From NCBI GenBank assembly GCA_032622095.1, contig CP136068.1:63444025-63508024 (forward strand): a stretch of 64,000 nucleotides of DNA, written 5' to 3'. This DNA is from Siphonodentalium dalli. Taxonomy: Eukaryota > Mollusca > Scaphopoda > Gadilida > Siphonodentaliidae. The position numbers and the translations under genes are program-made. Positions 44,479 to 55,899 of this stretch are shown here, piece by piece (positions within the stretch are counted from its first letter, which is position 1; each line of letters opens with the position of its first letter). The notes under the pieces were generated by a model. It was not told the origin of the DNA. It saw only the letters and a program-made list of their open reading frames with translations, and ran no database searches.

Positions 44479-45458
44479 CAATAGATATATACAAAACACT
44501 ACATATATTCCTTACATCGCAACATGGCGACCACGTTGCTCAGCTTGTTAATGTTATGGCGAACTGGGTCACATATGTCGTCCAACAAATTACGCGTCTT
44601 GTTCTGACTGTAGTTTAGAGAGCGTCCTGCTTTATCCTTCTGCATAACGGGACAGTCCATTAATTCCTCACATCTCTATGAAATCATTACATTCACCAGA
44701 ATGTGATAAAAGTGAATATTTGGATAAATGAAGTTCTACTATACCCAAACTCTCGCATTGTAGAAATATCACGGACATGTCACTTACGAATCAGTTAACT
44801 AAATTCTAAAGTTATCAATCAGAAACCATCTCAGACGGACGCACGGACAGACATGTTGATTACTATAGTCCTCCCAAATCTATCGGGGACAATTAGATAT
44901 ATATATTGATGGACGGACGGACGAACAAGCTGATTCATGTAGGCATATACAATTCCCACCCCAGCCACAACTGATTGCAGGGGTATAATAAGGTAATAAT
45001 TATAATATACATGGTACCTGAACACTCCACATTAATGCACGTATAATCGGAAGATTAATGAGAATGCTTTAATGTCGTTCTCTTTAGCACTGCACATTTG
45101 CAGAATTCCAACATGGAAACACGACTCCAATTTGACGATTTCCCTATGTTGGATGTTACTAACTCCGAAAATATCCGTCCCATTCTCACAAGACTTGTCC
45201 CACATGGGCAGATAAGTGGTTCAAACAAGCACATAACATGTACCGCGATCAATGAACGTTGAATCCGAAGAATAAAATGAATTTCACGGTATATTCAACA
45301 GTCACGATAAACAACAACAGACAAAGCAATCCACATGGGGTATGAACGTAACCGAACAGAAAAGAGCGTTCTCTGTAAGTACATTCCCTATATGGTAGGA
45401 ATAATGAGCGTTTGTTTCACGTTTGCTTGTTGACAAGACTTATATGACGGCGCACGAA

Positions 45459-45495
45459 CCAATCAGTGGTGTTTTATTTTGTGAAAGTATAAAGG
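45459..45495 (+). promoter_or_regulatory. CCAAT and TATA words upstream of candidate secreted gene
   Basis: CCAATCAG at 45459 and TATAAAGG at 45488 are 29 bases apart, and a start of transcription would fall near 45518. A candidate signal-peptide exon begins at 45597. The spacing is what a simple TATA promoter would show. Confidence 0.35.
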
Positions 45496-45596
45496 GAGTC
45501 ATTTCTAATTTGGCAGATATTTACTAACGGAAAGAATTGAATGTCCATTTGCAATATCCTACGGTGTATAACAATATACAAATTGTTATTACGAAA

Positions 45597-45672
45597 ATGA
45601 TGATGTTTGCATTTTTCTATGTGTTTATCGTTGTTATCGCAAATGAAATAATTGGATATACGTCGTCTTTAC
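45597..45672 (+). CDS. Candidate first exon of a secreted protein
   Basis: ATG at 45597 (AAAATG context) opens a peptide MMMFAFFYVFIVVIANEIIG followed by YTSS, the shape of a classical signal peptide: short start, 13 or so hydrophobic residues, then polar residues. The frame meets a stop at 45675-45677, but a GTTAGT donor-like site at 45673 would end the exon first. A 19-codon upstream ORF (45541-45600) overlaps the start. TATA and CCAAT words lie about 110 and 140 bases upstream. No second exon could be picked out, so this is a hypothesis. Confidence 0.3.
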
Positions 45673-46537
45673 GTTAGTATACGATTACATAGTATAACTA
45701 AGCCTTGTTTTATCCCATTAATGTAATTTTTGTAGTTTGTTTGGTTGTATATGAGATGCAGTGCGTTGAAGATACGAAAGAAAATACAAAAGTGAAATAC
45801 ACGCACGCAGATAGTTCATGACACACTATACACGATAAAATGATAATTTAGCACACACCATGGGCTACAAAATTTACGAATCGGTGGGTTTATATTCAAA
45901 TCCAAGTTATTTGGTTTATAACAGCTCCGATATGTACTCATACCAATATACCACTCTGGAAATGATTGTTGGAATTCGATGGGAGTTCTGTCGGTTCCCA
46001 CGTAGAGCAATGAGTCTGGCCCGCGAGACGGGTGTGTTCGAATCGGAGCTAGGTTCCATCCGCTGGAGGATGGGGTAGCCGGAGGAAGGAGAGAGGGGAG
46101 TGACAAATTTTTGGCGTATATATAGAAAATATATATTATATATATAAGCGGAAATTTTGTGAAGAGCTCTTTTCACTTGACTGAGAAAAAAATAATTTTC
46201 TAAGTCCAAAAGTTTAGGTTGAAATAATGAAGCCTTTTTCAAAAAGTGAAAACAAAATGAACGACTTTTCTGGTACAGGTTGGTTTGGACCCTTTTGGAC
46301 TCTGGTTTCCCCAAAAGTCGACTCCGTTTCGTGTGTAGCAAAACGAGAAATTTATGAATCGGTATTTGAATAAGACGGGATGAAGGTACAGCCGCGTCTT
46401 TGACACGGCTAGTTTGTTGAATGACACGTGAGCATGTACAACATTCGTTCATAGTTCGTATATTATACTTTGAATAGACAATTTCTTTGTTAACAGTTTG
46501 TTAACGGGGTTAGGTTTGAGCGGACCTTTGTCAAATT

Positions 46538-49420
46538 TTTTTTTACAAATTTTGAACCCCTCCCCAGGTTAACAAATTGTTTTCGGACCTTGGTGAAAAT
46601 TTCCCCGATTCGTACCCTTTCGTTAGTTAACACGATTACAAGAACCGAATTCAGCTGCTAGACTTCTTATAGGAGAAGATCTGGGCACAAACTTTTTCCA
46701 TTTTTTTTGTTTAAGGGCCATAACTCTGGAAATAAAGTTGGGACACAAACCTAAATGTTTCGATTCCATGTACCTTGGCAAGGTGCATATACCTACCAAA
46801 TTGCAATGTCCTACCTTTTAAACTTTCTGAGATATAAGAGTTACAAAATATATTAAGAACTATAAATAATGAAAAATAAAAATAAAAATATGAATAACAA
46901 TATACTTCCATATTAAAATATGGAAGTATAATAAGGGAATCGCGCGGAATTGATTGGAATGTGGATAGTATAGTTTATTGACATTTCTGTGTTCAGTTGG
47001 AACGTTCTGGTGTGACCCCCACCCATGCATCGAAATTTGGTGACGCGGATAGAAAAGTCGCCATATATCTGCCAATTTTCGATATATCGAGCTAATTTTT
47101 GCGTCATTGTGTTCGTACTTGATGCCCCTTTAAAAGGTAGCAGGGTTCTGGTAAGGTATTGTGGCGACATTCCACTATGTAGGCCAATATGTATGTTGTT
47201 CAGTATATACTTTTCGAATATCTCTGGCCTCCATCGACATAATGCGGCAAGTGGGTAATCGTTTAGAAGTACTATAAATTCCCCATCGAATGACACCAAA
47301 CGCGTGATGATCGGTTAAAGGAATTTAAATTCATAGTGCATTTTCTGTAAACTTGAACAAAAGGAAGGGGCCACAATTTCTACATTTTTCAACCGATTCA
47401 TAAAATTCACTCATAATGACACTCAGTACATTTTATAGATACTTCACAACCATTTTGGTTCAAATCGGAGACAAAAAAAAATTGACAATTTTTGCCCCTC
47501 CCCTAGCCCGGAAAAATTTGAGCGGACCTTTGTCAAAATTTCGTGGTTTGGTCTTCTGTCTATGTTTAAGGCGCTCACATAGACCAAATCCAGCTGTTGC
47601 GCTTCGTCTAGGAGAAGATCTGGGCACAAGCACTTTCTACACATGGACTTTATTAGTACATTTTTCGATTTGTTATAACTTGGTCATTTCTCAACCGATT
47701 TACAAAATTCTTTCACGAGTAGCATCAGTATATCGTATAGATACACGACAGAAAAAATGGTTGGAATCGGAGACAAGAATTTTTTTTACAAATTTTGAAC
47801 CCCTCCCCAGGTTAACAAATTGTTTTCGGACCTTGGTGAAAATTTCCCCGATTCGTACCCTTTCGTTAGTTAACACGATTACGAGAACCGAATTCAGCTG
47901 CTAGACTTCTTATAGGAGAAGATCTGGGCACAAACTTTTTCCATTTTTTTTGTTTAAGGGCCATAACTCTGGAAATAAAGTTGGGACACAAACCTAAATG
48001 TTTCGATTCCATGTACCTTGGCAAGGTGCATATACCTACCAAATTGCAATGTCCTACCTTTTAAACTTTCTGAGATATAAGAGTTACAAAATATATTAAG
48101 AACTATAAATAATGAAAAATAAAAATAAAAATATGAATAACAATATACTTCCATATTAAAATATGGAAGTATAATAAGGGAATCGCGCGGAATTGATTGG
48201 AATGTGGATAGTATAGTTTATTGACATTTCTGTGTTCAGTTGGAACGTTCTGGTGTGACCCCCACCCATGCATCGAAATTTGGTGACGCGGATAGAAAAG
48301 TCGCCATATATCTGCCAATTTTCGATATATCGAGCTAATTTTTGCGTCATTGTGTTCGTACTTGATGCCCCTTTAAAAGTTAGCAGGGTTCTGGTAAGGT
48401 ATTGTGGCGACATTCTACTATGTAGGCCAATATGTATGTTGTTCAGTATATACTTTTCGAATATCTCTGGCCTCCATCGACATAATGCGGCAAGTGGATA
48501 ATCGTTTAGAAGTACTATAAATTCCCCATCGAATGACACCAAACACGTGATGATCGGTTAAAGGAATTTAAATTCATAGTGCATTTTCTGTAAACTTGAA
48601 CAAAAGGAAGGGGCCACAATTTCTACATTTTTCAACCGATTCATAAAATTCACTCATAATGACACTCAGTACATTTTATAGATACTTCACAACCATTTTG
48701 GTTCAAATCGGAGACACAAAAAAATTGACAATTTTTGCCCCTCCCCTAGCCCGGAAAAATTTGCGCGGACCTTTGTCAAAATTTCGTGGTTTGGTCTTCT
48801 GTCTATGTTTAAGGCGCTCACATAGACCAAATCCAGCTGTTGCGCTTCGTCTAGGAGAAGATCTGGGCACAAGCACTTTCTACACATGGACTTTATTAGT
48901 ACATTTTTCGATTTGTTATAACTTGGTCATTTCTCAACCGATTTACAAAATTCTTTCACGAGTAGCATCAGTATATCGTATAGATACACGACAGAAAAAA
49001 TGGTTGGAATCGGAGACAAGAATTTTTTTTACAAATTTTGAACCCCTCCCCAGGTTAACAAATTGTTTTCGGACCTTGGTGAAAATTTCCCCGATTCGTA
49101 CCCTTTCGTTAGTTAACACGATTACGAGAACCGAATTCAGCTGCTAGACTTCTTATAGGAGAAGATCTGGGCACAAACTTTTTCCATTTTTTTTGTTTAA
49201 GGGCCATAACTCTGGAAATAAAGTTGGGACACAAACCTAAATGTTTCGATTCCATGTACCTTGGCAAGGTGCATATACCTACCAAATTGCAATGTCCTAC
49301 CTTTTAAACTTTCTGAGATATAAGAGTTACAAAATATATTAAGAACTATAAATAATGAAAAATAAAAATAAAAATATGAATAACAATATACTTCCATATT
49401 AAAATATGGAAGTATAATAA
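46538..49420. repeat. 1,243-bp tandem repeat, 2.3 copies
   Basis: Units at about 46538-47780, 47781-49023 and a partial third, 49024-49420, are nearly identical; only scattered substitutions were seen (for example GTGGGTAATC versus GTGGATAATC). Each unit holds the palindrome ACTTCCATATTAAAATATGGAAGT, and the array stops just after the third copy of it. Repeated open frames, for example one beginning MEVYCYSYFYF on the minus strand and a 162-codon plus-strand frame in each full unit, have no recognisable domain. They include poly-Phe/Tyr runs from simple sequence. Confidence 0.95.
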
Positions 49421-49439
49421 TAACGCAATTTTGACTGTG

Positions 49440-50690
49440 ATCTGGGCCAGAAAGTATTCCCGATAAAGAAAAATAATAGATTTCTAAAATCGATATCTAA
49501 AAAATCTGAGCTTTGATGGGTGCATGGCTTCCTCGACTCGAATCAAATATTTTTGACCCCCAAAGTCATTGAAATAGTAATTGATAGGAGTTTTATCGGA
49601 TTGAGTACCTTTAAAGTATGTTATATCCAATCATTATCAATCATATTTTACTAAATTTCAACTGTTATGTATGGTTCTTCTGTCTGACTATGGACTGAGC
49701 TCTATAAGACTATATATCTATTTTCAACTGACTTAATAGGTTGGAATCAAATGCCATATCCATGTTCATATGGAATGTGCCCAATAAGTCTTATGCCACT
49801 TCCGCTTCTGTTATCAGAATCGATTAATTGCCAAAAAATAATGCTAACCACAGTCCACTATAGTATAAAATTGCCCAAAATCTGTTATTTATCAACATTT
49901 TGTACAATGAAATTTTGCTGCTTTGTCATATATCTGACACAAAAAAGCCACTTGATTTTAGAGTTATCCATCTTCATCGACTTTCATATGGCCACAAAAT
50001 ATTCCAGGTGGTTAAAGATAATATATTTAAAAAATTGATATCTGCTTACTCTGAGCTTTGAGGAATGGGTTCCTCGATTTGAATAAAATATTTTTTATTG
50101 GCTAGCAGGCTTCATTTTAAATAACATTATATGATATTTGAGAATAATTATGACCCAATTTAAATTTTTGTTGAATTCAGAAAAGTGTAAAATGTTGTTA
50201 TGGATTGCAATAATCATGTAACATATGTCAATAAAAAAAACTACCTGTAAAGTGTCAATGACACTGTAGCTCAACTTGGAAAGGGAATAATTTCATATGT
50301 TACAGTCCATGGAGCGATTATGAATGCGGATAGTTGAAAGGTCTAAGTAATACTAGCTTATCAACATCATCAGCATATAAATTAAAATCCAAGATGGCTG
50401 CTGACTATGTTTTCCAATGAAACTCAAAAATATTTGATATCTTATTACATATAGGTAGGCACTTGGTTTTGGAGTTGTCCGTCTTGTGCCCGCGATTTGT
50501 TCGCTTGGATCGGGTGGTTCTGCTGGCTTGTGGGGGGTCTCCGAGGGTTGGTGGACTTGGGGAATCGATAGCTGATCGTTCTGGGCTTTGATGGGTGTGT
50601 TCCTCGACTCGAGTCGGATACCCCCCCCCCCCCCCCCCCCCCCCGGGCCGGGGGTGGTGTTGCGGGGACCTCTGTTCGGATTGAGTACCT
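49440..50690. repeat. Cluster of TTAA-AGGTACTCAATCCG terminal repeats
   Basis: GAGCTTTGATGGG...CCTCGACTCGAATCAAATAT occurs at 49511, a diverged form at 50054, and a G/C-shifted form at 50583. The last is followed by a run of about 31 C and then CGGATTGAGTACCT-TTAA. The cluster represents two or three copies of the terminal sequence of the 41-kb family in the same orientation. Confidence 0.65.
50622..50654. repeat. Poly-C tract of about 31 bases
   Basis: A long uninterrupted C run followed by GGGCCGGGGG, within a stretch whose adenines are largely replaced by guanines relative to its homologues. Its length may be unreliable in the assembly. Confidence 0.8.
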
Positions 50691-50699
50691 TTAATATAT

Positions 50700-51040
50700 A
50701 AACACAATGTTACAAGTAATTGGTCTGATAATTGCGTTGTTGGGAAGATTCGGTCTGGATTTCGCGCCTGGTGTGGTGCCCATAACCGGCAGTGCACGGC
50801 CGGTGCTTCCGGGTGTGGGGGTGATTCCGGGTGCGGAACTTTTTCGGAATTTTTTCGGATTATTTTTGTTTTTCGAAACCATTCATGTACATTGTTGCTG
50901 CTATACCTATTAATACCAGAATATAAACACTAGCAAATTTTGGATCATATCATTAATAGAATTTACGAAAAGCCTCAATTGATATAAACTAGAAATACGT
51001 GTGCTGTCAGCGTAGCATTTTGTTACCAAAGTGACATATA
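50700..51040. other. Unassigned GC-shifted spacer
   Basis: Positions 50745-50860 are G/T-rich (for example GGTGCTTCCGGGTGTGGGGG) compared with the AT-rich surroundings. No gene was recognised. Confidence 0.4.
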
Positions 51041-51387
51041 CTTAAGTATGGGATATTATACTTGGATCAATAATTGCTATATTTTTGGCATACTGGGCTT
51101 TGGGGGAATGATAGTTTACTTCTATTTTGTCTTGATTTTTGCAGATAATACGACATCTTCGGATTATAGGCAATATCGAGTGGGGTACCTGGAGGGTGGA
51201 TTTTGTCATGCTGGCCTGCTTTGTGGGATAGCGTCGCTGAACTTGCCCTCTGGGGATCTCATTCTGCAAATACCATGCATCATGTTTTGTACCTCAATTA
51301 CTATATTTGATTTTTATTCATTTAGTTCTAGACATTCAATATTTCACTACAAGTTCACTATAACAATAGACTGTAATTGTTATATTC

Positions 51388-54300
51388 TTGACAATGGCTG
51401 AGACTAATTCAGAAAGCACTGTGGCACTCGGCACGCTGGATGAAGATCCCAATTATAACCTGAAAAAAATTATCTCTGGTCCAGGGGGACTAGACTTTGG
51501 TGAACAAGAAGATGAGAATATCTTACAAATACCCAATTGTCAGTATTTTTCTCCAAAATCGTTTCATGATAACGTATCTACAAGTGATGACTGTCTATCT
51601 GTTTTTCACCCGAACTGTCAAAGTCTTAATTCGCACTGGGATGATTTTAATACTCTAATGTTTGAATTACAAAATAATAAATCAAAATTTGGAGTTATTG
51701 GCCTAACTGAAATCTTCAGGACTCCGGATAGTATTGATTTTCCACTTAATGGATACCATCCATTAATTAAACGGTGCCGTCCGGATGGAGATGACTGTCA
51801 CGGCGGTGTTGGCATGTACATTCGAAAAGACTTATCTTATAAAATCAGAGAAGATTTAACAACATTTATTCCTCATGTATTTGAGTCACTTTTTGTTGAA
51901 GTGTTGACAAATAAAAATAAAACGTATATAATTGGAACAATTTATAGGCCTAATACAGCACCAAAAGCGGACCTAGATAAATTTATCAACCTTATGAATG
52001 AGAAAATGGACCAAACCAATAGAGAACATAAAAAAATAGTTTTGATGGGAGATTTCAACATTGACTTATTGAAATACGGTAGACATGATAAAACTAACAA
52101 TTTTCTTAATTATGTCTTTGCCTCTAGTTTCCTCCCAACAATAACAAAACCAACTAGAGTGTCAAACTTCACTGCTACTCTGATAGATCAGATTTTAATA
52201 AATGATCCAACTATTGATTATGAAACGGGTATTATACTAAGTGAGATATCTGACCACTTCGGTACTTTCCTCTGTTATAAGAGTAACAAAAATAAATCTT
52301 GCCCAAAAGCTAAAATAGAATACTGGCGGAACTATAATGATGAAAATATATCATGCTTTAAAAGACTACTAGGAACGGCTAATTATAATAGTGTTGTAGG
52401 ACGAACGTGTCCACAGGAGTCATATAAATCATTTATGGAAATTTATTTAAATGCCTTTGAAATAGCTTTTCCATTAAAACGATCACGATCAAAATCCACC
52501 AAACAGAAACCATGGATTACCAAGGGAATGATGATTTCATCTGAACATAAAGCTAAACTTTTTACCACAAAGCTTAAGAACCCTTCCGAAAGTAATGTAA
52601 CAGAATACAAAGAATTTTGTAAACTTTTTAATAAAATAAAATGAGCAAGTAAGACCTTGTACTATAAAAATATGATAAATGAATATAAACATAATATGAA
52701 AAAAACATGGAAACTGATTGGTGAGATAATGCAACAAAGATCTAAAAAATTAGAATATCCCATGTCATTCATTATTGGGGGTGTCGAAAGTGGAAATAGG
52801 AAAGAAGCTGCTGACGCCTTTAATGAATATTTTTCTACCATTGGCGCTACTGCGGCTGAGAAAATATCACAAACTTGTAACAAATACTCTTCATACTTAC
52901 CTACACCTTGTAGTGAAACAATCTTTTTTCATCCCACTACACCGGAAGAAATTCATACAACGGTTTCCTTAAGTAAAGGGAAGCACAGCATTGACAAAGA
53001 TGGTCTTAGCTCTTTCATTATGAAGAAAGTTATCTCGGAAATTTCACAACCCTTATGTCATATTTTCAATCTCTCAATGGAAACAGGAATTGTTCCAGAA
53101 GACATGAAGATAGCAAAAGTTATACCCCTCTTCAAATCAGGCGACCAAAAGATAATGGGAAATTATCGCCCAATAAGTATTCTGCCCATTTTTTCTAAAA
53201 TCTTAGAAAAAATTGTATGTCACAGACTAGTTGTTTTTTTAAATAAACATGATACTCTCTATCATAATCAATATGGGTTTAGAAAAGTTCATTCAACAAT
53301 TCATCCAATTTTGAAGCTACTCTATGATGTGGGTTTGAATAATGATAAGAAGGATAAAGATTGTACGCTATCTGTATTTATTGATTTTTCCAAAGCTTTT
53401 GACACAATAAATCATGAAATTTTGCTAAATAAACTTGATTCTTATGGAATAAGAGGCAAAGCCAATGAGTGGTTTAGAAATTATCTGACAAATAGATACC
53501 AATGTGTGGAACTGGAAGGTATGGTTTCTTCTAAACTTCCAATTACATGTTTAGTCCCCCAGGGATCTGTTGCAGGTCCGATTCTTTTTCTGGTCTATGT
53601 TAATGATATGCACAGATCTAATAACCTATCACTTTTATCCTTTGCTGATGACACAACTGTGTATTCTTCACATCACAACCTTGATTATTTGTATGACTAC
53701 TTCAACAAAGAGCTTGAAAAATTAAGTACTTGGTGTAGAGCCAACAAACTATCATTAAATACAAATAAGACTAAATATATGGTGATACAACCAATAAATG
53801 GCCCGTATTTAGTTGAAAATAGAATGTTGAATATAAATAAACAGCCGATTGAAAGGATAGGATCCGATTGTCAAGAAAAATCTTTCAAATTTTTAGGTAT
53901 TCACATAGATGAACATCTGACATTTGAATACCATGTGAAAGCTGTTTGTGCGAAAATTTCTAATTCTCTTTATGCTATAAATCGAGTAAAAAATTTCCTT
54001 TCTTTCGATTGTCTTAGAATGCTATATCTTACCTTAGTACATTCTCACATTCTTTATGGAATTGAGTTATGGGGAAATGCAAGTACTCAAAATCAAGTTA
54101 TTGTACTTCAGAAAAAGGCAATTCGAGCTATTAATAAAAAACGCTACAATAGTCACACCGAACCATTATTTAAATCTAATAACATTTTGAAGCTGCATGA
54201 TGAGTATATGCATCGGATATGTCTATTTATGCACGACTGGAAATATGTAAATGTTCCCAAATCATTTGTTAATAGTTTTAGAATATATAAACATCCGAGT

Positions 54301-54630
54301 ATGAGTACTAGGTCCTCAGGAAAAATACAGGAAACAAGGGCTCGCATTAAATTCACTGAAAAACTACCCCTCCATGTATTTCCAAAAATTTGGAACACTC
54401 TTGACGTTACTCTACAGAATATCCAATCGAAGCCAGGCTTTAAGAACAAATTTACCAAATCAATTATTGAGAATTATTCTTCGAATATTAAGTGCAAAAA
54501 CAAGTTTTGTCCAGATTGTACTAAAAAGATTGAATTAACTCTAACTTTTGGAATTGAACTTCCAATAAGGAAAGAAATTATAACTATAAAACGACCTTCT
54601 CTCATTAGTAAAATGAATTTAAAAAAATGA
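51388..54630 (+). pseudogene. LINE endonuclease-reverse transcriptase polyprotein, one stop
   Basis: About 1,080 codons in a single frame. After an N-terminal tail of about 65 residues the endonuclease shows HPNCQSLNSHWDDF, the catalytic Glu in GLTEI, GGVGMYIRKDL, GTIYRPNTAP, GDFNIDLL, TLIDQIL and ISDHFGTF, all key positions occupied. The RT shows KVIPLFKSGDQ, NYRPISILP, motif A SVFIDFSKAFDTINHEILL (Asp codon 53383-53385), motif B PQGSVAGPILFLVYVNDM and FADDT (53641-53655). The protein ends with a Cys-rich stretch CKNKFCPDC. A TGA at 52642-52644 lies between the endonuclease and RT, in KLFNKIK-stop-ASKTLYYKN, where related elements usually carry Arg. The protein would nick DNA and copy its own RNA at the break. 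This copy is inactive unless the stop is read through. Confidence 0.9.
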
Positions 54631-55014
54631 GAAGATGTGCCTGATGAATATATATATATATGTAAATGCATGTATGTGTGCGCTTATGTGTATATATGCA
54701 TGTAGATATTTGGGTTTTTTTTTCAATCTTCTGTGTTGTTGAGTGCCTATATTCAGTGCAAATATTAACTATTTGGTGCAAACTGATTAGAACATTGTCT
54801 AGTTTGAACAGATTTATTTTTGAACTTTATAGCTAAAGATTAAAATTTTTTAATCAAATTGTAAACAACGCAGACACACACAAAGCCTCGTGTCATTATT
54901 ATTTCATTATATTATATGGTTTGAACCCCACCCAGTATGTCAATTTTGCATAAATGCCAATTTTGTATACATTTGTATATCTTCCATATTTTTGTCCATA
55001 TTTTCCGTTTCCAA

Positions 55015-55058
55015 ATGGTGGCGGCAGGAAGACGACCATATGGTCATGCCACCACCAT
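55015..55058 (+). promoter_or_regulatory. 3' UTR stem-loop of the LINE
   Basis: ATGGTGGCGGCA (55015-55026) pairs with TGCCACCACCAT (55047-55058) with one G-U-type mismatch, and the loop contains the palindrome GACCATATGGTC. Such stem-loops near the 3' end of CR1/L2-type LINEs are thought to be recognised by their reverse transcriptase (family knowledge; role here inferred). Confidence 0.6.
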
Positions 55059-55121
55059 ATGACATATTATTGTTTATTATTTAATTATATATGTGTAACA
55101 CATTTTATGATGATATGCCAT

Positions 55122-55145
55122 AATAAAATATTTACTTACTTACTA
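55122..55145 (+). terminator. LINE 3' end: AATAAA and (TTAC)n tail
   Basis: AATAAA at 55122-55127 is followed by ATATTTACTTACTTACT, a short microsatellite tail. It marks the 3' boundary of the LINE. Confidence 0.7.
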
Positions 55146-55435
55146 TAGTAGATCAATATCAAGATTAATGTCAAGTTTGGTGATGATCGGATGAGCGAAG
55201 TGGACTGTAGGGTGTGCGAAAGGATTTAGTTGTAAAGGTGTAAAATACAAGATGGCAGCCAGCGGACATGTTTTATGGCCGAATGACCCCAAAATGACTC
55301 GTTCCCATCTACATAAAGGAAATTGTTGACGAATCACGCACACATACAACACGGACGATGTACACCAAACCATTGCAATAGCTCAAACTTTACAAAGTAA
55401 AGCTAAAAAGGCACATATAATAAAAATAATACATG
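55146..55435. other. Unassigned spacer
   Basis: Contains TACAAGATGGCAGCCAGCGG at 55247, one of the recurrent AAGATGGC motifs. No gene was recognised. Confidence 0.4.
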
Positions 55436-55575
55436 CAGTTTTTGTTTGAATATCTTCAACATCTCATTCGTGTCTGGAAAGAGCTATTGAATTTTCACTA
55501 GTGGCCACTTGTGAAAATTTGATATTTCTTTACAGACACTCGTGAGATATTTTGGTATTCAAACACAAAAACTGT
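55436..55575. mobile_element. 140-bp hairpin element
   Basis: CAGTTTTTGTTTGAATATC at the left pairs with GGTATTCAAACACAAAAACTG at the right. The stem continues through CATCTCATTCGTGTCTG and CAGACACTCGTGAGAT to a TCACTAGTGGCCACTTGTGA centre. It is an imperfect palindrome over its whole length. Confidence 0.8.
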
Positions 55576-55810
55576 AGTTATTTCTACAAGCTTAATCAAT
55601 ATTTTACAGGTTGGCTTCAACTTAAATAACATCAAATGATACTTTTTGGTTATAACTTCATCATAAACTCAATCAAAACAATTGTTATAATTTAATCCTC
55701 ATTTCCCAGGAACAAATATAACGATTGAAACGTGCAAGTTAATTCAACTAGCCTCTTTCGACGAAACTTTCTTTTCCTTTTTTCCCAGAGTCTTTCTTGA
55801 TGTAGAACAG

Positions 55811-55889
55811 TTAGAGTTCATCATTTTTGTAATGGTAGTTCTTGGAAACTTTGTGGCTTATGACATTTCTGTAATCATTGACATATAAC
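55811..55889 (-). CDS. Candidate last exon of a minus-strand gene
   Basis: On the minus strand the acceptor TTTGTTTGCAG is cut at 55890/55889. Joined to the exon at 56713-56755, the frame that stays open longest reads LRLYVNDYRNVISHKVSKNY and ends HYKNDEL-stop at 55811-55813. The C-terminal NDEL resembles KDEL-type ER-retrieval signals (inference). An alternative frame across the same junction ends after FFHISGYMSMITEMS. No polyadenylation signal was recognised nearby. The gene family is unknown. In-frame joining of two consensus-bounded exons is the main support. Confidence 0.4.
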
Positions 55890-55899
55890 CTGCAAACAA

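Larger units (their letters stand above)
41099..49610. mobile_element. Possible TTAA-bounded composite element, 8.5 kb
   Basis: AGGTACTCAATCCGAT at 41099, preceded by TTAA (41095-41098), is matched in inverted form by ATCGGATTGAGTACCT ending at 49610 and followed by TTAA (49611-49614). Homology extends about 170-190 bases inward (CAAATATTTGATTCGAGTCG; AAAGCTCAGA). A third end of the same kind terminates at 50690 with TTAA (50691-50694). TTAA-specific DNA transposons (piggyBac, Kolobok) fit. Which two of the three ends were mobilised together is unclear, and the interior is a patchwork of other repeats. Confidence 0.5.
51040..55145 (+). mobile_element. CR1/Jockey-like LINE, near complete
   Basis: From 51388 the element encodes endonuclease then reverse transcriptase in one frame, interrupted by one TGA. 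It ends with a long 3' UTR, a stable hairpin (55015-55058), AATAAA at 55122 and a short (TTAC)n tail near 55131-55145. There is no poly(A) tail, as in CR1, L2, Daphne and Crack groups. The 5' end is uncertain, and no target duplication was found. Compared with the minus-strand LINE at 5.8-9 kb it is far better preserved and must be a younger insertion. Confidence 0.85.

Noticed and set aside
46711-49397. Repeated open frames of 60-160 codons in the 1,243-bp units
   Set aside because: They recur only because the DNA is repeated, have no domain, and include Phe/Tyr-rich runs from simple sequence.
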